Source: Azonexaceae bacterium (GTDB lineage Bacteria; Pseudomonadota; Gammaproteobacteria; Burkholderiales; Rhodocyclaceae). From it: a stretch of DNA of 64,000 nucleotides. Position 1 is the first letter of the stretch, and each line of letters starts with the position of its first letter. This document shows, in pieces, positions 42,389 to 51,066 of the stretch. The stretch is taken from the NCBI GenBank assembly GCA_013335535.1, contig JAAXVL010000003.1:1-64000 (forward strand), in the 5' to 3' direction. A model generated the notes under the pieces. It searched no databases, was not told the origin of the DNA, and saw only the letters and a list, made by a program, of their open reading frames with translations. A program made the translations under genes and the position numbers.

Positions 42389-44878
42389 ATGTATCCTCTT
42401 TCCCTGACCTTGAAAGGCTTTCGCGGCATTCGCGATGGCCTCGGGCTCGATGTCGTCACCCTCGATCTGGAGCGGCTGGCGGGCGATGCACAACTGGTCG
42501 CGCTGGCCGGGGCCAATGGGCGCGGCAAGACCACGCTGCTCGACAACCTGCACCCCTATCTGACGATGCCATCACGGGCTGCGGTGGCGGGGGCCGGCGG
42601 CTTTTCGTTCTACGATCAGGTCTGCCTGCCCGAGGCCGAGAAGGAACTGGTATGGTCCCACGTGGGGCGGCGCTACCGCTCGCAGGTCGTGATTCGCAAC
42701 AACGGCCGGCGCGCCACCGAGGCCTACCTGTTCGCCCAGGACGCCGCCGGGCAATGGCGGCCGCTCCAGCTTCCCGACGGCACGGTCTCCGACGGCAAGA
42801 CCGGTTCCTACGTCCGCTGTGTCGAGCATCTCCTAGGCAGCGCGGAAACCTTCTTCACCGCCGCCTTCGCCGCCCAGGGCAAGCGCCAGTTGAGCGCCTA
42901 CCAGGCCGGCGAGATCAAGACCCTGCTCGCCGATCTGCTGGGCCAGGAAGACATCCGCAACGAAGGCCGAAAGGCCGGACAGGTGGTCGACCTGTTGAAG
43001 GCCGGGCTGGTCGCCGTGCGGCAGGAACTGGCTGGGCTCGACGCATCGTCGCAACGCCTGGAAGCCGAACGGCAACGACTGGCGGCGGCGCCGGCCCGCG
43101 TCGAATCCCTGACACGCACCCAGCGTGAACGGGGTCAGGCGCTGGACAAGGCCCGCAATCGGCTGGCGCAACTACAGGCCACCTTCGATCAATCCCGGGG
43201 CACCGAGACACGCCGCGCCCAGTTGGACACCGAGCGGACGGAGCTGATCCAGGCGGGCCGGCAGGCGATCGAGGCCATCAAGGCCCAGGAAAGCAGCCAG
43301 CGGCAGCGCCTCGAACAACTCGACCGGCGCGTCGCCACCCGCAAGACCCAGGCCGCGTCGCAGCGCCAGGGACTGGCCCGCCAGCGTCAGCAGTGCGAGG
43401 GCCTATTGGAAGCCGAGAGGGCAGTGCGCCGCGCCGTCCGTCGCGCGCCACTGGCCGACATCCTGCTCACCGCCCGTTCGGTTCGCGTACAGGCCGCCCG
43501 CGAGCGGCTATCGAGCCTGCGCCAATGCACCACCCAGCGCGATGCGGCCCGCCAACTGGTTCAGGCGGCTGAGCGGGAAGCCGGGCAGACGGTCTTGCGC
43601 TCGGAAGAGCTGGAGCGCCGTTTCGGGCTTACCCGCGAGGTGCCCTGCGCTGGGAGCAACCTGCAGGGGCAGTGCAAACTCTTGGGCGATGCGCGCGAAG
43701 CGCGAACCCTGATACCTTCCGCCCAATTCACGATCCGCCGGCTGGCCGGAGAGAAAGGGGCGGCCAAACGCGAGCTGGACCGGCAGGATGCCCAGTGGCT
43801 GCGCCTGAAGGACGCACCGCAGGAACTGGCCTGGGCCGAGATGCTGGAAACCCGGGCTCGGGACCGGGCCGTTCGCTACACCCGGCTGTCGGCGCGGGAA
43901 GGCGAGATTGCTCAGGCTCGGGCGCGGCTGGCCGATATCGACCGGGAATTGGTGGTCCTGATGCCTGCTGCCGGGGAAACGGATGCCGAAGTCCCGGAAG
44001 AGCGTGATGAACGCCAGGCTATCAGTACCGCTTTGCAGGCCCTGGCAGCACAGCATGAGCAGCAAGCGAAACACTACCGGCAGATGCTCGACCGGCTGGA
44101 TGCTTCGCTGGCCGGCCTGCCACCGGCCTTCGACGGCCGCCTGCTCGCCGAGGCGCAGAATGCCGTGGCGGCCGCCCAGCAGGACGTAGCCCAGGCCGAT
44201 CGCGATCACCTGCAGGCGGTCAGGGATGCCGAAGCGCTAGCCGCCCTGGATCGGCAGGCTGAGGAGCTGAACGATTGGCAGCAGGCCGTGGCGGCCCGCA
44301 TCGCCAACGTGGAATCGCAACTGGGGAACTGGAGCCTGTTGGCCAAATGCCTGAGCAACGACGGACTGATCGCACTCGCCATCGACGACGCTGGGCCGAC
44401 CCTGGCCGGGTTCGCCAACGATCTGCTGCTGGCCTGCTACGGTTCGCGCTTCACCGTGTCCCTGCTGACCCAGGTCGATACGAAGAAGGGCGAGCAGCGC
44501 GAGGGCTTCGTCATCGAGGTCCATGACGGGGAGTCGGGACAGAGCAAGCGGGTCGAGCAGATGAGCGGCGGCGAACGGGTCTGGATCAACGAATGTCTGG
44601 TGCGGGCCGTGGCGCTTTACCTCGCCCAGCACAGCGGCCGCTGCTACGGCACGCTGTTCAGCGACGAAGCCGACGGGGCGCTGGACCCGGCCCGCAAGCG
44701 CATGTTCATGGCGATGAAGCGGGAAGTGCTGCGCCTGGGCGGGTACGCACGCGAAATCTTCATCTCACAGACGCCGGAATTGACCGCCATGGCGGATGCG
44801 GTGATCGATCTGGATACGCTGGCCCGCGGTGCGCCGGTGACGATGCGGGAGGATGGGTTTTTCGCCACGCAGCCGTGA
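42389..44878 (+). CDS. SbcC-like SMC/Rad50 ATPase
   Basis: 829 residues from ATG 42389 (AGGAG upstream). Walker A ALAGANGRGKTTLLD (~39-53) near the N-terminus, long coiled coils on both sides of the middle (Gln/Arg/Ala-rich, ~210-380 and ~450-690), ABC signature MSGGERVWIN (~723) and Walker B LFSDEADGALD (~754). The central Cys pair PCAGSNLQGQC (~420-430) is spaced C-x8-C rather than the CxxC zinc hook of Rad50. It probably works with the SbcD-like phosphoesterase at 38870. A role in processing ICE DNA ends or in defence is possible. Confidence 0.85.
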   Translation: MYPLSLTLKGFRGIRDGLGLDVVTLDLERLAGDAQLVALAGANGRGKTTLLDNLHPYLTMPSRAAVAGAGGFSFYDQVCLPEAEKELVWSHVGRRYRSQVVIRNNGRRATEAYLFAQDAAGQWRPLQLPDGTVSDGKTGSYVRCVEHLLGSAETFFTAAFAAQGKRQLSAYQAGEIKTLLADLLGQEDIRNEGRKAGQVVDLLKAGLVAVRQELAGLDASSQRLEAERQRLAAAPARVESLTRTQRERGQALDKARNRLAQLQATFDQSRGTETRRAQLDTERTELIQAGRQAIEAIKAQESSQRQRLEQLDRRVATRKTQAASQRQGLARQRQQCEGLLEAERAVRRAVRRAPLADILLTARSVRVQAARERLSSLRQCTTQRDAARQLVQAAEREAGQTVLRSEELERRFGLTREVPCAGSNLQGQCKLLGDAREARTLIPSAQFTIRRLAGEKGAAKRELDRQDAQWLRLKDAPQELAWAEMLETRARDRAVRYTRLSAREGEIAQARARLADIDRELVVLMPAAGETDAEVPEERDERQAISTALQALAAQHEQQAKHYRQMLDRLDASLAGLPPAFDGRLLAEAQNAVAAAQQDVAQADRDHLQAVRDAEALAALDRQAEELNDWQQAVAARIANVESQLGNWSLLAKCLSNDGLIALAIDDAGPTLAGFANDLLLACYGSRFTVSLLTQVDTKKGEQREGFVIEVHDGESGQSKRVEQMSGGERVWINECLVRAVALYLAQHSGRCYGTLFSDEADGALDPARKRMFMAMKREVLRLGGYAREIFISQTPELTAMADAVIDLDTLARGAPVTMREDGFFATQP

Positions 44879-45014
44879 CGGCTGGCGGCGGGTCGCAGAT
44901 CATGTCGGATGACCGGCATGATTTGTCTTGATAACTTGATGACGATAAAAGAAAAAATCATGTTTCTTCAGCCAAGTAGTAAAATGATGGCTCGGTGTGC
45001 ACGGAGGGTTCGCC

Positions 45015-45713
45015 ATGAAGCTCGAAGATCGGATGCGACAGTCCATCCGGCGCCGCGCTGGCAATGTGGTGCTGCGCGCTGACCTCGCGAGCCTGGGCAG
45101 CGCATCGCAGGTGACGCATGCGCTGGGTGCATTGCAGCGCAGGGGGGAGTTGCTCCGCATCGGCTCGGGCGTCTACGCCAAGGCGACCCGCGATGCGGGA
45201 ACGGGGCGTGTGCGGCCGCTGGTGGATTTCGAGTTGCTCGCCCGAGAGGTGGCGCAGAAATTCGGTGTGCCTTGGCGGCCACGGACCTTGAAGGCGCCCG
45301 AGGACCTTGGTGCGCCCGGCGGCGGAACAACAGAATTCGTGATCGAGACGGGTGAGCGCCGGATTTCGCGCAAGCTGTCGCTGGACGGTCAGGTCGTCGT
45401 GTTCGTCGGCGGCCATGGGCAGTCGACCGTGGGAAGCGGCAAGGCGATGCGTCGGCGGCTGAATATCCCAAGCGCCGGGGTTGCCGGTTTCGTGCAAGGC
45501 CTGGCGCGCCGGTTTAAGGTAGCCTATGCCCCGAACTCGATGGATCAGTGGGCCGAGACCGTCACCCGGCTGGCCGGCGACGAGGTTCATGCGGACGACA
45601 CGGAAGACCTCCTGGTGGCACTGAAGCGCTCGGGCAAGCTGTCCTCCGACGAGATGACCTTGCTGCTGGTCAATCACTTGAGAGAGCGGAAGCACGGTGT
45701 TCGATCCGTTTAA
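45015..45713 (+). CDS. DUF6088/AbiEi-type antitoxin-like protein
   Basis: 232 residues from ATG 45015 (CGGAGGG upstream). The N-terminal winged helix (EDRMRQSIRRRAGNVVLRAD, VTHALGALQRRGELLRIGSG, VYAKATRD) and the fold that follows are those of AbiEi-like type IV antitoxins. These bind their own promoter and hold the toxin in check. The upstream 100 bp is clearly A/T-rich, as expected for a self-regulated promoter. The gene overlaps the Fic gene by 17 bp. Usually the partner is an AbiEii nucleotidyltransferase; a Fic partner is less common. Confidence 0.8.
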   Translation: MKLEDRMRQSIRRRAGNVVLRADLASLGSASQVTHALGALQRRGELLRIGSGVYAKATRDAGTGRVRPLVDFELLAREVAQKFGVPWRPRTLKAPEDLGAPGGGTTEFVIETGERRISRKLSLDGQVVVFVGGHGQSTVGSGKAMRRRLNIPSAGVAGFVQGLARRFKVAYAPNSMDQWAETVTRLAGDEVHADDTEDLLVALKRSGKLSSDEMTLLLVNHLRERKHGVRSV

Positions 45714-46431
45714 GGACTACGAGCAGGCCGGCTACCTGCGCAACCGTTACGGGGAGAAAGACCCCGAAATCGTGCGCGAACTTGAGCACGCACTGTTCCG
45801 AGCGGGGCTGGACGACGCGCTGGGATACCTTGCGAAGCGCCGGGCGCTGACTTATCTGGACTTCCTAGAGGTCCATAAAATCCTGTTCGCGGCGTTCTAC
45901 CCCTGGGCGGGACAGGATCGTGAGGTCACCACCCCGAACATCGCGGTGTCCAAGGTCGACACGGTGTTCAGCCATCCGTTGGATGCCCGGCGCGCAGTCG
46001 AGGAGGGCTTGCGCATCGGGCAGGACAAGGCCGCGTTGCGGCTGCGGCCTGGCGAGGTGATGGGATGGTTTGCCTACGGCCATCCTTTTCTGGATGGCAA
46101 TGGCCGCACGATGCTCATCATTCACAGCGAACTTTGCCACCGGGCCGGCTTCTGCATCGAGTGGCACCGGACCCAGAAAACAGCTTACCTTGCTGCCCTG
46201 AGCGCCGAGATCGCCTCTCCCGGCAAGGGCATCCTCGACGCCTACCTGTTGCCTTTCGTTGGCACTGCCCGGGAGCGGCATCTGTGGGGCGGTGCGATCG
46301 GCGACATCCGGGGGCTGGACGGGCGCAGCATCGAGGACACTGTGGACGGCGAGTACAGCGATGCGCGAGTGGCGCATAAGTACCAGGCATTCGAATTGAA
46401 ACGCGGCCGGACCGTGCCCCGCGATCGCTGA
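45697..46431 (+). CDS. Fic-domain protein (probable toxin)
   Basis: 244 residues from GTG 45697, overlapping the antitoxin-like gene. The Fic core is seen as EVHKILFAAFYPWAGQDREV and then FAYGHPFLDGNGRTMLI. The motif HPFxxGNGR is complete, but the second Arg of HPFxxGNGRxxR is replaced (TML). Fic enzymes transfer AMP or other nucleotide groups to proteins. No inhibitory (S/T)xxxE(G/N) helix is evident, so the upstream protein may be the inhibitor. This suggests a toxin-antitoxin pair that helps keep the element in the host. Confidence 0.85.
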   Translation: MFDPFKDYEQAGYLRNRYGEKDPEIVRELEHALFRAGLDDALGYLAKRRALTYLDFLEVHKILFAAFYPWAGQDREVTTPNIAVSKVDTVFSHPLDARRAVEEGLRIGQDKAALRLRPGEVMGWFAYGHPFLDGNGRTMLIIHSELCHRAGFCIEWHRTQKTAYLAALSAEIASPGKGILDAYLLPFVGTARERHLWGGAIGDIRGLDGRSIEDTVDGEYSDARVAHKYQAFELKRGRTVPRDR

Positions 46432-46632
46432 CCGGCATGCGGGTGCCGCTGCCCGGCGTGCACTGGGCGGAATTTTGTCGAGTCTTGCCTGATAAATTCG
46501 CCCTTGACACCGGGCCGGCTAATGGGCGACTCCATTATTGAGATAGCTGCCTCACGCCTTGGACAACAGCCCCGCGATCCTGGGGCTTGATGCCGCCGTG
46601 GCGTCCATATCCTGGTTTCAGGAGGACGCCCG

Positions 46633-47772
46633 GTGCTTCAACTCGACTTCGCTTTCGACGATCAACTGGAGGAAATCCGCGAAGCGGAAGCGCGCGGATC
46701 GGTGGCCCGCGATCCGTCCATCGATGCCGCGCTGGCCGGCAACGCGCCAGTGTACGTCGGCGTTAGCGGTGGCAAGGACAGCCAGGCGCTGGCCTACCGC
46801 GTTCAAGCCCACCTCGACGATATCGGCCATGTTGGCCCGAGGGCGCTGATCCACAGCGACCTGGGCCGCGTCGAATGGCGCGACTCGCTGCCAGTGTGCG
46901 AGCGTCTGGCCGAGCGCCTGGGGTGGGAGCTGATCGTCGTGCGCCGTACCGCCGGCGACATGATGGACCGCTGGCTGTCGCGCTGGGCCGCCAACGTGGA
47001 ACGCTATGCCTTGCTGTCCTGTGTGCGGCTCATCATGCCCTGGAGTTCGGCGTCGCAGCGCTTCTGCACTAGCGAATTGAAGTCCCAGATCATCGCCCGT
47101 GCCATCCGTGCACGCCATCCTGCGGGGCCGGTCGTGTCAGCGGTCGGCATCCGGCGCGAGGAGAGCGCCGTCCGCACCCGCATGCCGGTGGCCAAGCGGG
47201 ATGAACGGCTTACCCGGGCGCGGGGCATCGGTTTGACCTGGAACGCGCTGATCCATTGGCAACGCGCCGAAGTGCTCGATTACATCCGCTCCCGTGGCGA
47301 CGTGTTGCACGAGGCCTACCGCATCTACGGCAGCAGCCGGGTGTCGTGCGCATTCTGCGTCCTGGCTTCGCTGGCTGACCTGCAGGCGGCTGCCCGTTGT
47401 GTCGATAATATGGCGATCCTGCGGGAGATCGTGGAGTTGGAAGTGCGCTCGACCTTTTCTTTTCAGGGGAAGCGCTGGCTCGGGGATTTGGCTCCCGATC
47501 TGCTCGACCCGCCACTGCGCTCAAGGCTGGCCGAGGCGAAGGAACGCGCCGCCCTGCGTCAGACGGCCGAAACGCGAATTCCCCACCACCTGCTCTACGC
47601 GGCCGGCTGGCCAACCTGCATGCCGACGGCGGAGGAGGCACGGCTGCTGGCGGAAGTCCGGAGGCAGGTCGCCGAGGCGGTGGGGATTGAAGCGGGATAT
47701 CTCGATGCTGCGGCGATTCAGGCCCGCTACGCGGCGTTGCTGGACGAACGCCGGCTGGTGGCCAGTCGGTGA
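46633..47772 (+). CDS. PAPS-reductase-family PP-loop protein (DndC-like)
   Basis: 379 residues from GTG 46633, preceded by AGGAGG. The PP-loop VYVGVSGGKDSQALAYRV (~41-58) binds ATP or PAPS. Two Cys pairs or groups follow (RFCTSELK and VSCAFCVLAS, ~140 and ~240), the latter as in iron-sulfur or zinc PP-loop proteins. Members on plasmids and phages are related to DndC/phosphorothioation or to adenylylation-type enzymes; none of the other dnd genes is here. It stands alone on its strand with its own RBS. Possibly a DNA- or RNA-sulfur-modifying enzyme. Confidence 0.8.
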   Translation: MLQLDFAFDDQLEEIREAEARGSVARDPSIDAALAGNAPVYVGVSGGKDSQALAYRVQAHLDDIGHVGPRALIHSDLGRVEWRDSLPVCERLAERLGWELIVVRRTAGDMMDRWLSRWAANVERYALLSCVRLIMPWSSASQRFCTSELKSQIIARAIRARHPAGPVVSAVGIRREESAVRTRMPVAKRDERLTRARGIGLTWNALIHWQRAEVLDYIRSRGDVLHEAYRIYGSSRVSCAFCVLASLADLQAAARCVDNMAILREIVELEVRSTFSFQGKRWLGDLAPDLLDPPLRSRLAEAKERAALRQTAETRIPHHLLYAAGWPTCMPTAEEARLLAEVRRQVAEAVGIEAGYLDAAAIQARYAALLDERRLVASR

Positions 47773-47873
47773 ATGCAGCCGGAGCGCCGTTCGGTATGGC
47801 CGAGCTACTGCCGCTGTTCGAATATTGAGCCGACAAATGCCGCCAGAGGCGGTAGCCGGAATCGGGCGGACCG

Positions 47874-48182
47874 CTAGGTCAGGTGAAGCTCCAGGAGGCC
47901 ACGGAGCGGGGGAGGGAGTGCCTGGGGGGCACGGCGCACCAGTGCTTCCGAGCGGCCATTCGACCAGCGTAATTCGCCTTGCCGGCCATCCAGTCGAAGG
48001 ATGCCCTCTTCGAAGGCCAAGCCCTCGCCGCTGTCGAGGGGCTGCAAGGTGGTTGCGCGCCGCCGCTCGATCCAGACCCATTCGCTCTCCGGGCTTGTGC
48101 GGGGCATCCGGGCGATCTCGACCAGATAGCCACGAGGCGATTCGAACAGGTTCAGCACGGAGTAAGGCGGGGACGACATCAA
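47874..48182 (-). CDS. Hypothetical protein
   Basis: 102 residues (or 101 from the second ATG). Protein-like order: SVLNLFESPRGYLVEIARMP, WVWIERRRATTLQPLDSGEG, LRLDGRQGELRWSNGRSEAL, then a Pro-rich end. No RBS of note. It is the only leftward gene between 42.4 and 55.3 kb. No family recognised. Confidence 0.45.
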   Translation of the reverse strand: MMSSPPYSVLNLFESPRGYLVEIARMPRTSPESEWVWIERRRATTLQPLDSGEGLAFEEGILRLDGRQGELRWSNGRSEALVRRAPQALPPPLRGLLELHLT

Positions 48183-48292
48183 CAGGGCAAAGCCGGCGGG
48201 AAACGGGATATTTTCTCACCTTGGAGGCCAATGACCCAATCCCATGAATGCTTCGCCCTTGCGTCAGGGACGCGGGATGAAATCCTTGGGGC

Positions 48293-48865
48293 ATGGATAC
48301 CTTACCCAAGCTGATCGGCCCCCTCTACCACGGCACCCGCGATACCGCCGGCCGCGCCATCCTGCGCGAGGGGTTCCGGCGTTCCCGCTCGCGCAGCTAT
48401 ACCGGCACGGGTGTTTGCCTGAGCGAATCGCTCACGGTCGCTTACGAGTACGGGATGTATGAAACGGCAGGGTGCGTGCTGGAGGCATGGCTTTCGCCAT
48501 CTGCCCGGTGGACGGATCGGTTCGATGGCAAGGCCGGCAGCAAGGATGCCTGGGACGATTTCTTCGTTCGCTCCGGCATCGATGCCATCCGCGCCTTCGG
48601 CGGCAATGTCTGGGTGGTCTGGACGCCCGGCGTGCTGGTGTCGGTGTGTCGGCTCAGCCACCGCGAGGCCATCCGGCGCCTGTGCGCCGAGTTCGACGAG
48701 GATGGGCCTGCATGCGGCTACAACGCCGTCGTCTCCGACTACGCGAGTATCTGGTGGAAACAGGATGCCAGCGATCCGAACCTCACCCGTTTCCCCGATC
48801 ACCACCGGCAGTTGAGCGAGCGCTTGACGCGCTGTGTTGGCCGTCCCCATTCACTGAAAGCCTGA
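48293..48865 (+). CDS. ADP-ribosyltransferase-fold-like protein
   Basis: 190 residues. The start LIGPLYHGTRDTAGRAILRE, then FRRSRSRSYTGTGVCLSESL and TVAYEYG resemble the first NAD-binding part of PARP/ART-like proteins (YHGT..., then G.G.Y.S....A..Y). The C-terminal part contains VWTPGVLVSVCRLSHREAIR and a Trp-rich stretch. Such folds act as toxins, RNA 2'-phosphate removers, or phage/plasmid anti-defence factors. The third catalytic residue could not be fixed. It is followed 2 bp later by a small gene on the same strand, perhaps a partner. Confidence 0.55.
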   Translation: MDTLPKLIGPLYHGTRDTAGRAILREGFRRSRSRSYTGTGVCLSESLTVAYEYGMYETAGCVLEAWLSPSARWTDRFDGKAGSKDAWDDFFVRSGIDAIRAFGGNVWVVWTPGVLVSVCRLSHREAIRRLCAEFDEDGPACGYNAVVSDYASIWWKQDASDPNLTRFPDHHRQLSERLTRCVGRPHSLKA

Positions 48866-48866
48866 C

Positions 48867-49112
48867 ATGTACTTGGAACAACAACTTTTAGAGCGAATCA
48901 CCCCGGACGACCGGGGGAATCTGTATGAAGTCGCCCACTTCCTGCGCAAGGCCGAACGGGCATGGAACCAGATCGATCAGGGAAAGCAGTGCGAACTCAA
49001 CGCCATGCACCACGACGAGGGATCGCTTGCGCTCAGTCTGCGCCGGGCGATGCAGGCGGTGGACGAATTGATCGAAGCGACCAAGGGGGCTGGCCGGCCG
49101 GCGACGAAATGA
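48867..49112 (+). CDS. Small hypothetical protein
   Basis: 81 residues, starting right after the ART-like gene. Helical: YLEQQLLERITPDDRGNLYE, VAHFLRKAERAWNQIDQGKQ, LRRAMQAVDELIEATKGAGR. It may be the partner (antitoxin or inhibitor) of the upstream protein, judged by position only. Confidence 0.55.
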   Translation: MYLEQQLLERITPDDRGNLYEVAHFLRKAERAWNQIDQGKQCELNAMHHDEGSLALSLRRAMQAVDELIEATKGAGRPATK

Positions 49113-49132
49113 CGGACGGCCAGCCCTGGCAG

Positions 49133-49207
49133 GGGGGCGCACGGTACGCCCCCTTGAATGTCGCCTCGCCCACGAGAGCATGAAGGTGTCCGACATAGGA
49201 GACTTTC
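49133..49207 (+). promoter_or_regulatory. Structured 5' leader of the PRTRC ParB gene
   Basis: Stem GGGGGCG/CGCCCCC (49133-49153), then GAAGGTGTCC (49182-49191), which can pair with the SD region GGAGACTTTC (49198-49207) just before the ATG: 9 of 10 bases with a G-U, 6-base loop. It has the same order as the leaders of leftward ICE genes, here on the other strand. The TCGTTAC hairpin is not present. Confidence 0.6.
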
Positions 49208-50989
49208 ATGGATACATCTGCCAATTCCGTACCTACCAACCCGACGCTGCCGCTGTCTCGCATCGTGCAGGGCAAGAACCCACGCACCTACTTCGATCCC
49301 GTCGAAATGGCCGACCTGAGAGCCGGCTTGCGGGCTGCCGGCCATGTCATCCAGCCCATCATCGTCCGTCCGATCCCCGGCACAGACCTCTACGAAATCG
49401 TGGCCGGCGAACGCCGCTGGCGTGCCGCGAAGGACGTCTTCGGCGACGACTACGACATGCCGGTCGTGATCGAGGCCTTGAACGACGAAGAGGCAGAGGC
49501 CATCGCCGTCATCGAAAACCACTACCGAGCCCCCATGTCACATGCCGAGGAGGCGCACGCCGCCAAGCGCCAGTTGCTGCGCCACAAGGGCGACAAGGAA
49601 GAGGCGGCGGCGAGCCTTGGCTGGAAGCCCGAACTCATGGAACGCCGGCTGGCGCTCCTGACCTGTACGCCGGCTGTCCTGGAAGCGCTGACGCAACGTC
49701 AGATTCAACTCGGCCATGCCGAACTGCTGGCCGGCGTTCCCCCCGACAAGCAGGACGCGGTGCTGACCGGCGTGCTCGCACACAAGGTGCCGGTGGGCGT
49801 GCTCAAAGAGCAGTTGGGCCGCTTCGCCCGCCAGTTGGCCGCCGCCATTTTCGACACCGCCCAATGCTCGGCCTGCCCGCACAATTCCGCCCGGCAGGCA
49901 GGCCTCTTCGACGAATCCTTGGGCGAAGGCTACTGCCAGCACCCCACCCACTACGACGAACTGACCCTGCAAGCCGTCGAGGCCAAGGCTCAGGGCCTGC
50001 GCGACCAGTACCCGCTGGTCCAGATCGTGAAGGCGACCGATGGCGGCGCCTACCTGCCGGTCGCAGCGGACGGCGAGTTGGGCGTCGGGGCCGCACAATA
50101 TGCCGCCTGCCAAGGCTGCGCCTCGTTCGGTTGTGCGGTGTCGGCGCTGCCCGGCAGCTATGGCGACGTGACCCCCTCGCAATGCTTCGATGCGGCCTGC
50201 CACACACTGAAGGTGGCGGCTTGGCGCAAGGCGCAGCGTGAGAGCGGGCAAGAGGCCCCTGCAAAAAGCGGCAAGACGCCAGCCAAGCGCAAGTCGACCG
50301 GCGCAGTGAATCCTGCCGCGAGCAATGCGCAACCCTCGAACCAGACCCCGCAGCGGGTGAAGGACTACCGTGTTGCGCAATGGCGCAAATGGGCCGCGAG
50401 AGAACTGATGGCCCAACCAGAGCGCAACCGCCGCGTGATGATCGCGTTGACCCGCTCCGGCCATACCGGCGATGTCAGAACCATCGAGTTCGGGGCGGCG
50501 GCCAAGCGGATCGTCGGGCCGTGGGCGGTCGAACGCTTCGACTTTGCCGCCATCCTGTCCGAGGCCGAGGCTATCGACGCGCAGCATCTGGAGCAGTTGA
50601 TGCTGGCAGTCACCGCCTCGGCGGCGTTCGGTGTCGGTTTGCGCGATCTGGACGCCTTGCTGAATTACCTGGAGGTCGACGAAGGCCGCCACTTCAAATG
50701 GAACGCCGAATTCCTCGGATTGTTCACCCTGAGCGAACTGGAGTCCCTGGCCGGCGAGGTCGGCCTGAAAGCGAAGATGGGGATGGCCTTCAAGCTGGCG
50801 CGGGCGAAGAAGAAGGGCGATTTCATCAAATCGCTACTTGCCGTGCCGGGATTTGCTTACGAGGGCACCGTGCCCGCCGTCATGCAGTACCCGCGCCGTG
50901 CCGTTTCGGCTGCATCCATCGTTCAGGAAAGCGACGACCTCCCCGTTGCGTCGGGCGAGTCGGCGGAAGAAGAAGCCCTCGCTGCCTGA
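49208..50989 (+). CDS. PRTRC system ParB-family protein
   Basis: 593 residues. The ParB N-terminal domain is clear: LPLSRIVQGKNPRTYFDPVE, LRAGLRAAGHVIQPIIVRPI, YEIVAGERRWRAAKD, and AEAIAVIENHYRAPMSHAEE (the ENxxR-type box). Then comes a KorB/ParB HTH, a Cys-rich middle (CSACPHNSARQAG, ACQGCASFGC, ~217 and ~300) that may bind zinc, a Lys/Pro linker, and a C-terminal helical domain (~395-530). It is the first gene of the PRTRC cassette. Modern ParB proteins bind CTP; DNA target not seen. A hairpin terminator lies between it and the next gene. Confidence 0.9.
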   Translation: MDTSANSVPTNPTLPLSRIVQGKNPRTYFDPVEMADLRAGLRAAGHVIQPIIVRPIPGTDLYEIVAGERRWRAAKDVFGDDYDMPVVIEALNDEEAEAIAVIENHYRAPMSHAEEAHAAKRQLLRHKGDKEEAAASLGWKPELMERRLALLTCTPAVLEALTQRQIQLGHAELLAGVPPDKQDAVLTGVLAHKVPVGVLKEQLGRFARQLAAAIFDTAQCSACPHNSARQAGLFDESLGEGYCQHPTHYDELTLQAVEAKAQGLRDQYPLVQIVKATDGGAYLPVAADGELGVGAAQYAACQGCASFGCAVSALPGSYGDVTPSQCFDAACHTLKVAAWRKAQRESGQEAPAKSGKTPAKRKSTGAVNPAASNAQPSNQTPQRVKDYRVAQWRKWAARELMAQPERNRRVMIALTRSGHTGDVRTIEFGAAAKRIVGPWAVERFDFAAILSEAEAIDAQHLEQLMLAVTASAAFGVGLRDLDALLNYLEVDEGRHFKWNAEFLGLFTLSELESLAGEVGLKAKMGMAFKLARAKKKGDFIKSLLAVPGFAYEGTVPAVMQYPRRAVSAASIVQESDDLPVASGESAEEEALAA

Positions 50990-51014
50990 ACGCCGCATCT
51001 ACTGGAAAACCCCC

Positions 51015-51052
51015 AATGCCTTCGTAGCATGGTCTCGAAGGCATTTCTTTTT
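51015..51052 (+). terminator. Intrinsic terminator inside the PRTRC operon
   Basis: AATGCCTTCG and CGAAGGCATT (10 bp, 11-base loop) are followed by TCTTTTT. It lies 25 bp after the ParB stop and directly before GGAAGGAG, the RBS of gene E. It would lower or cut transcription of E-C-F-B-A-ThiF relative to ParB unless read through. Confidence 0.85.
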
Positions 51053-51066
51053 GGAAGGAGCGTGAC

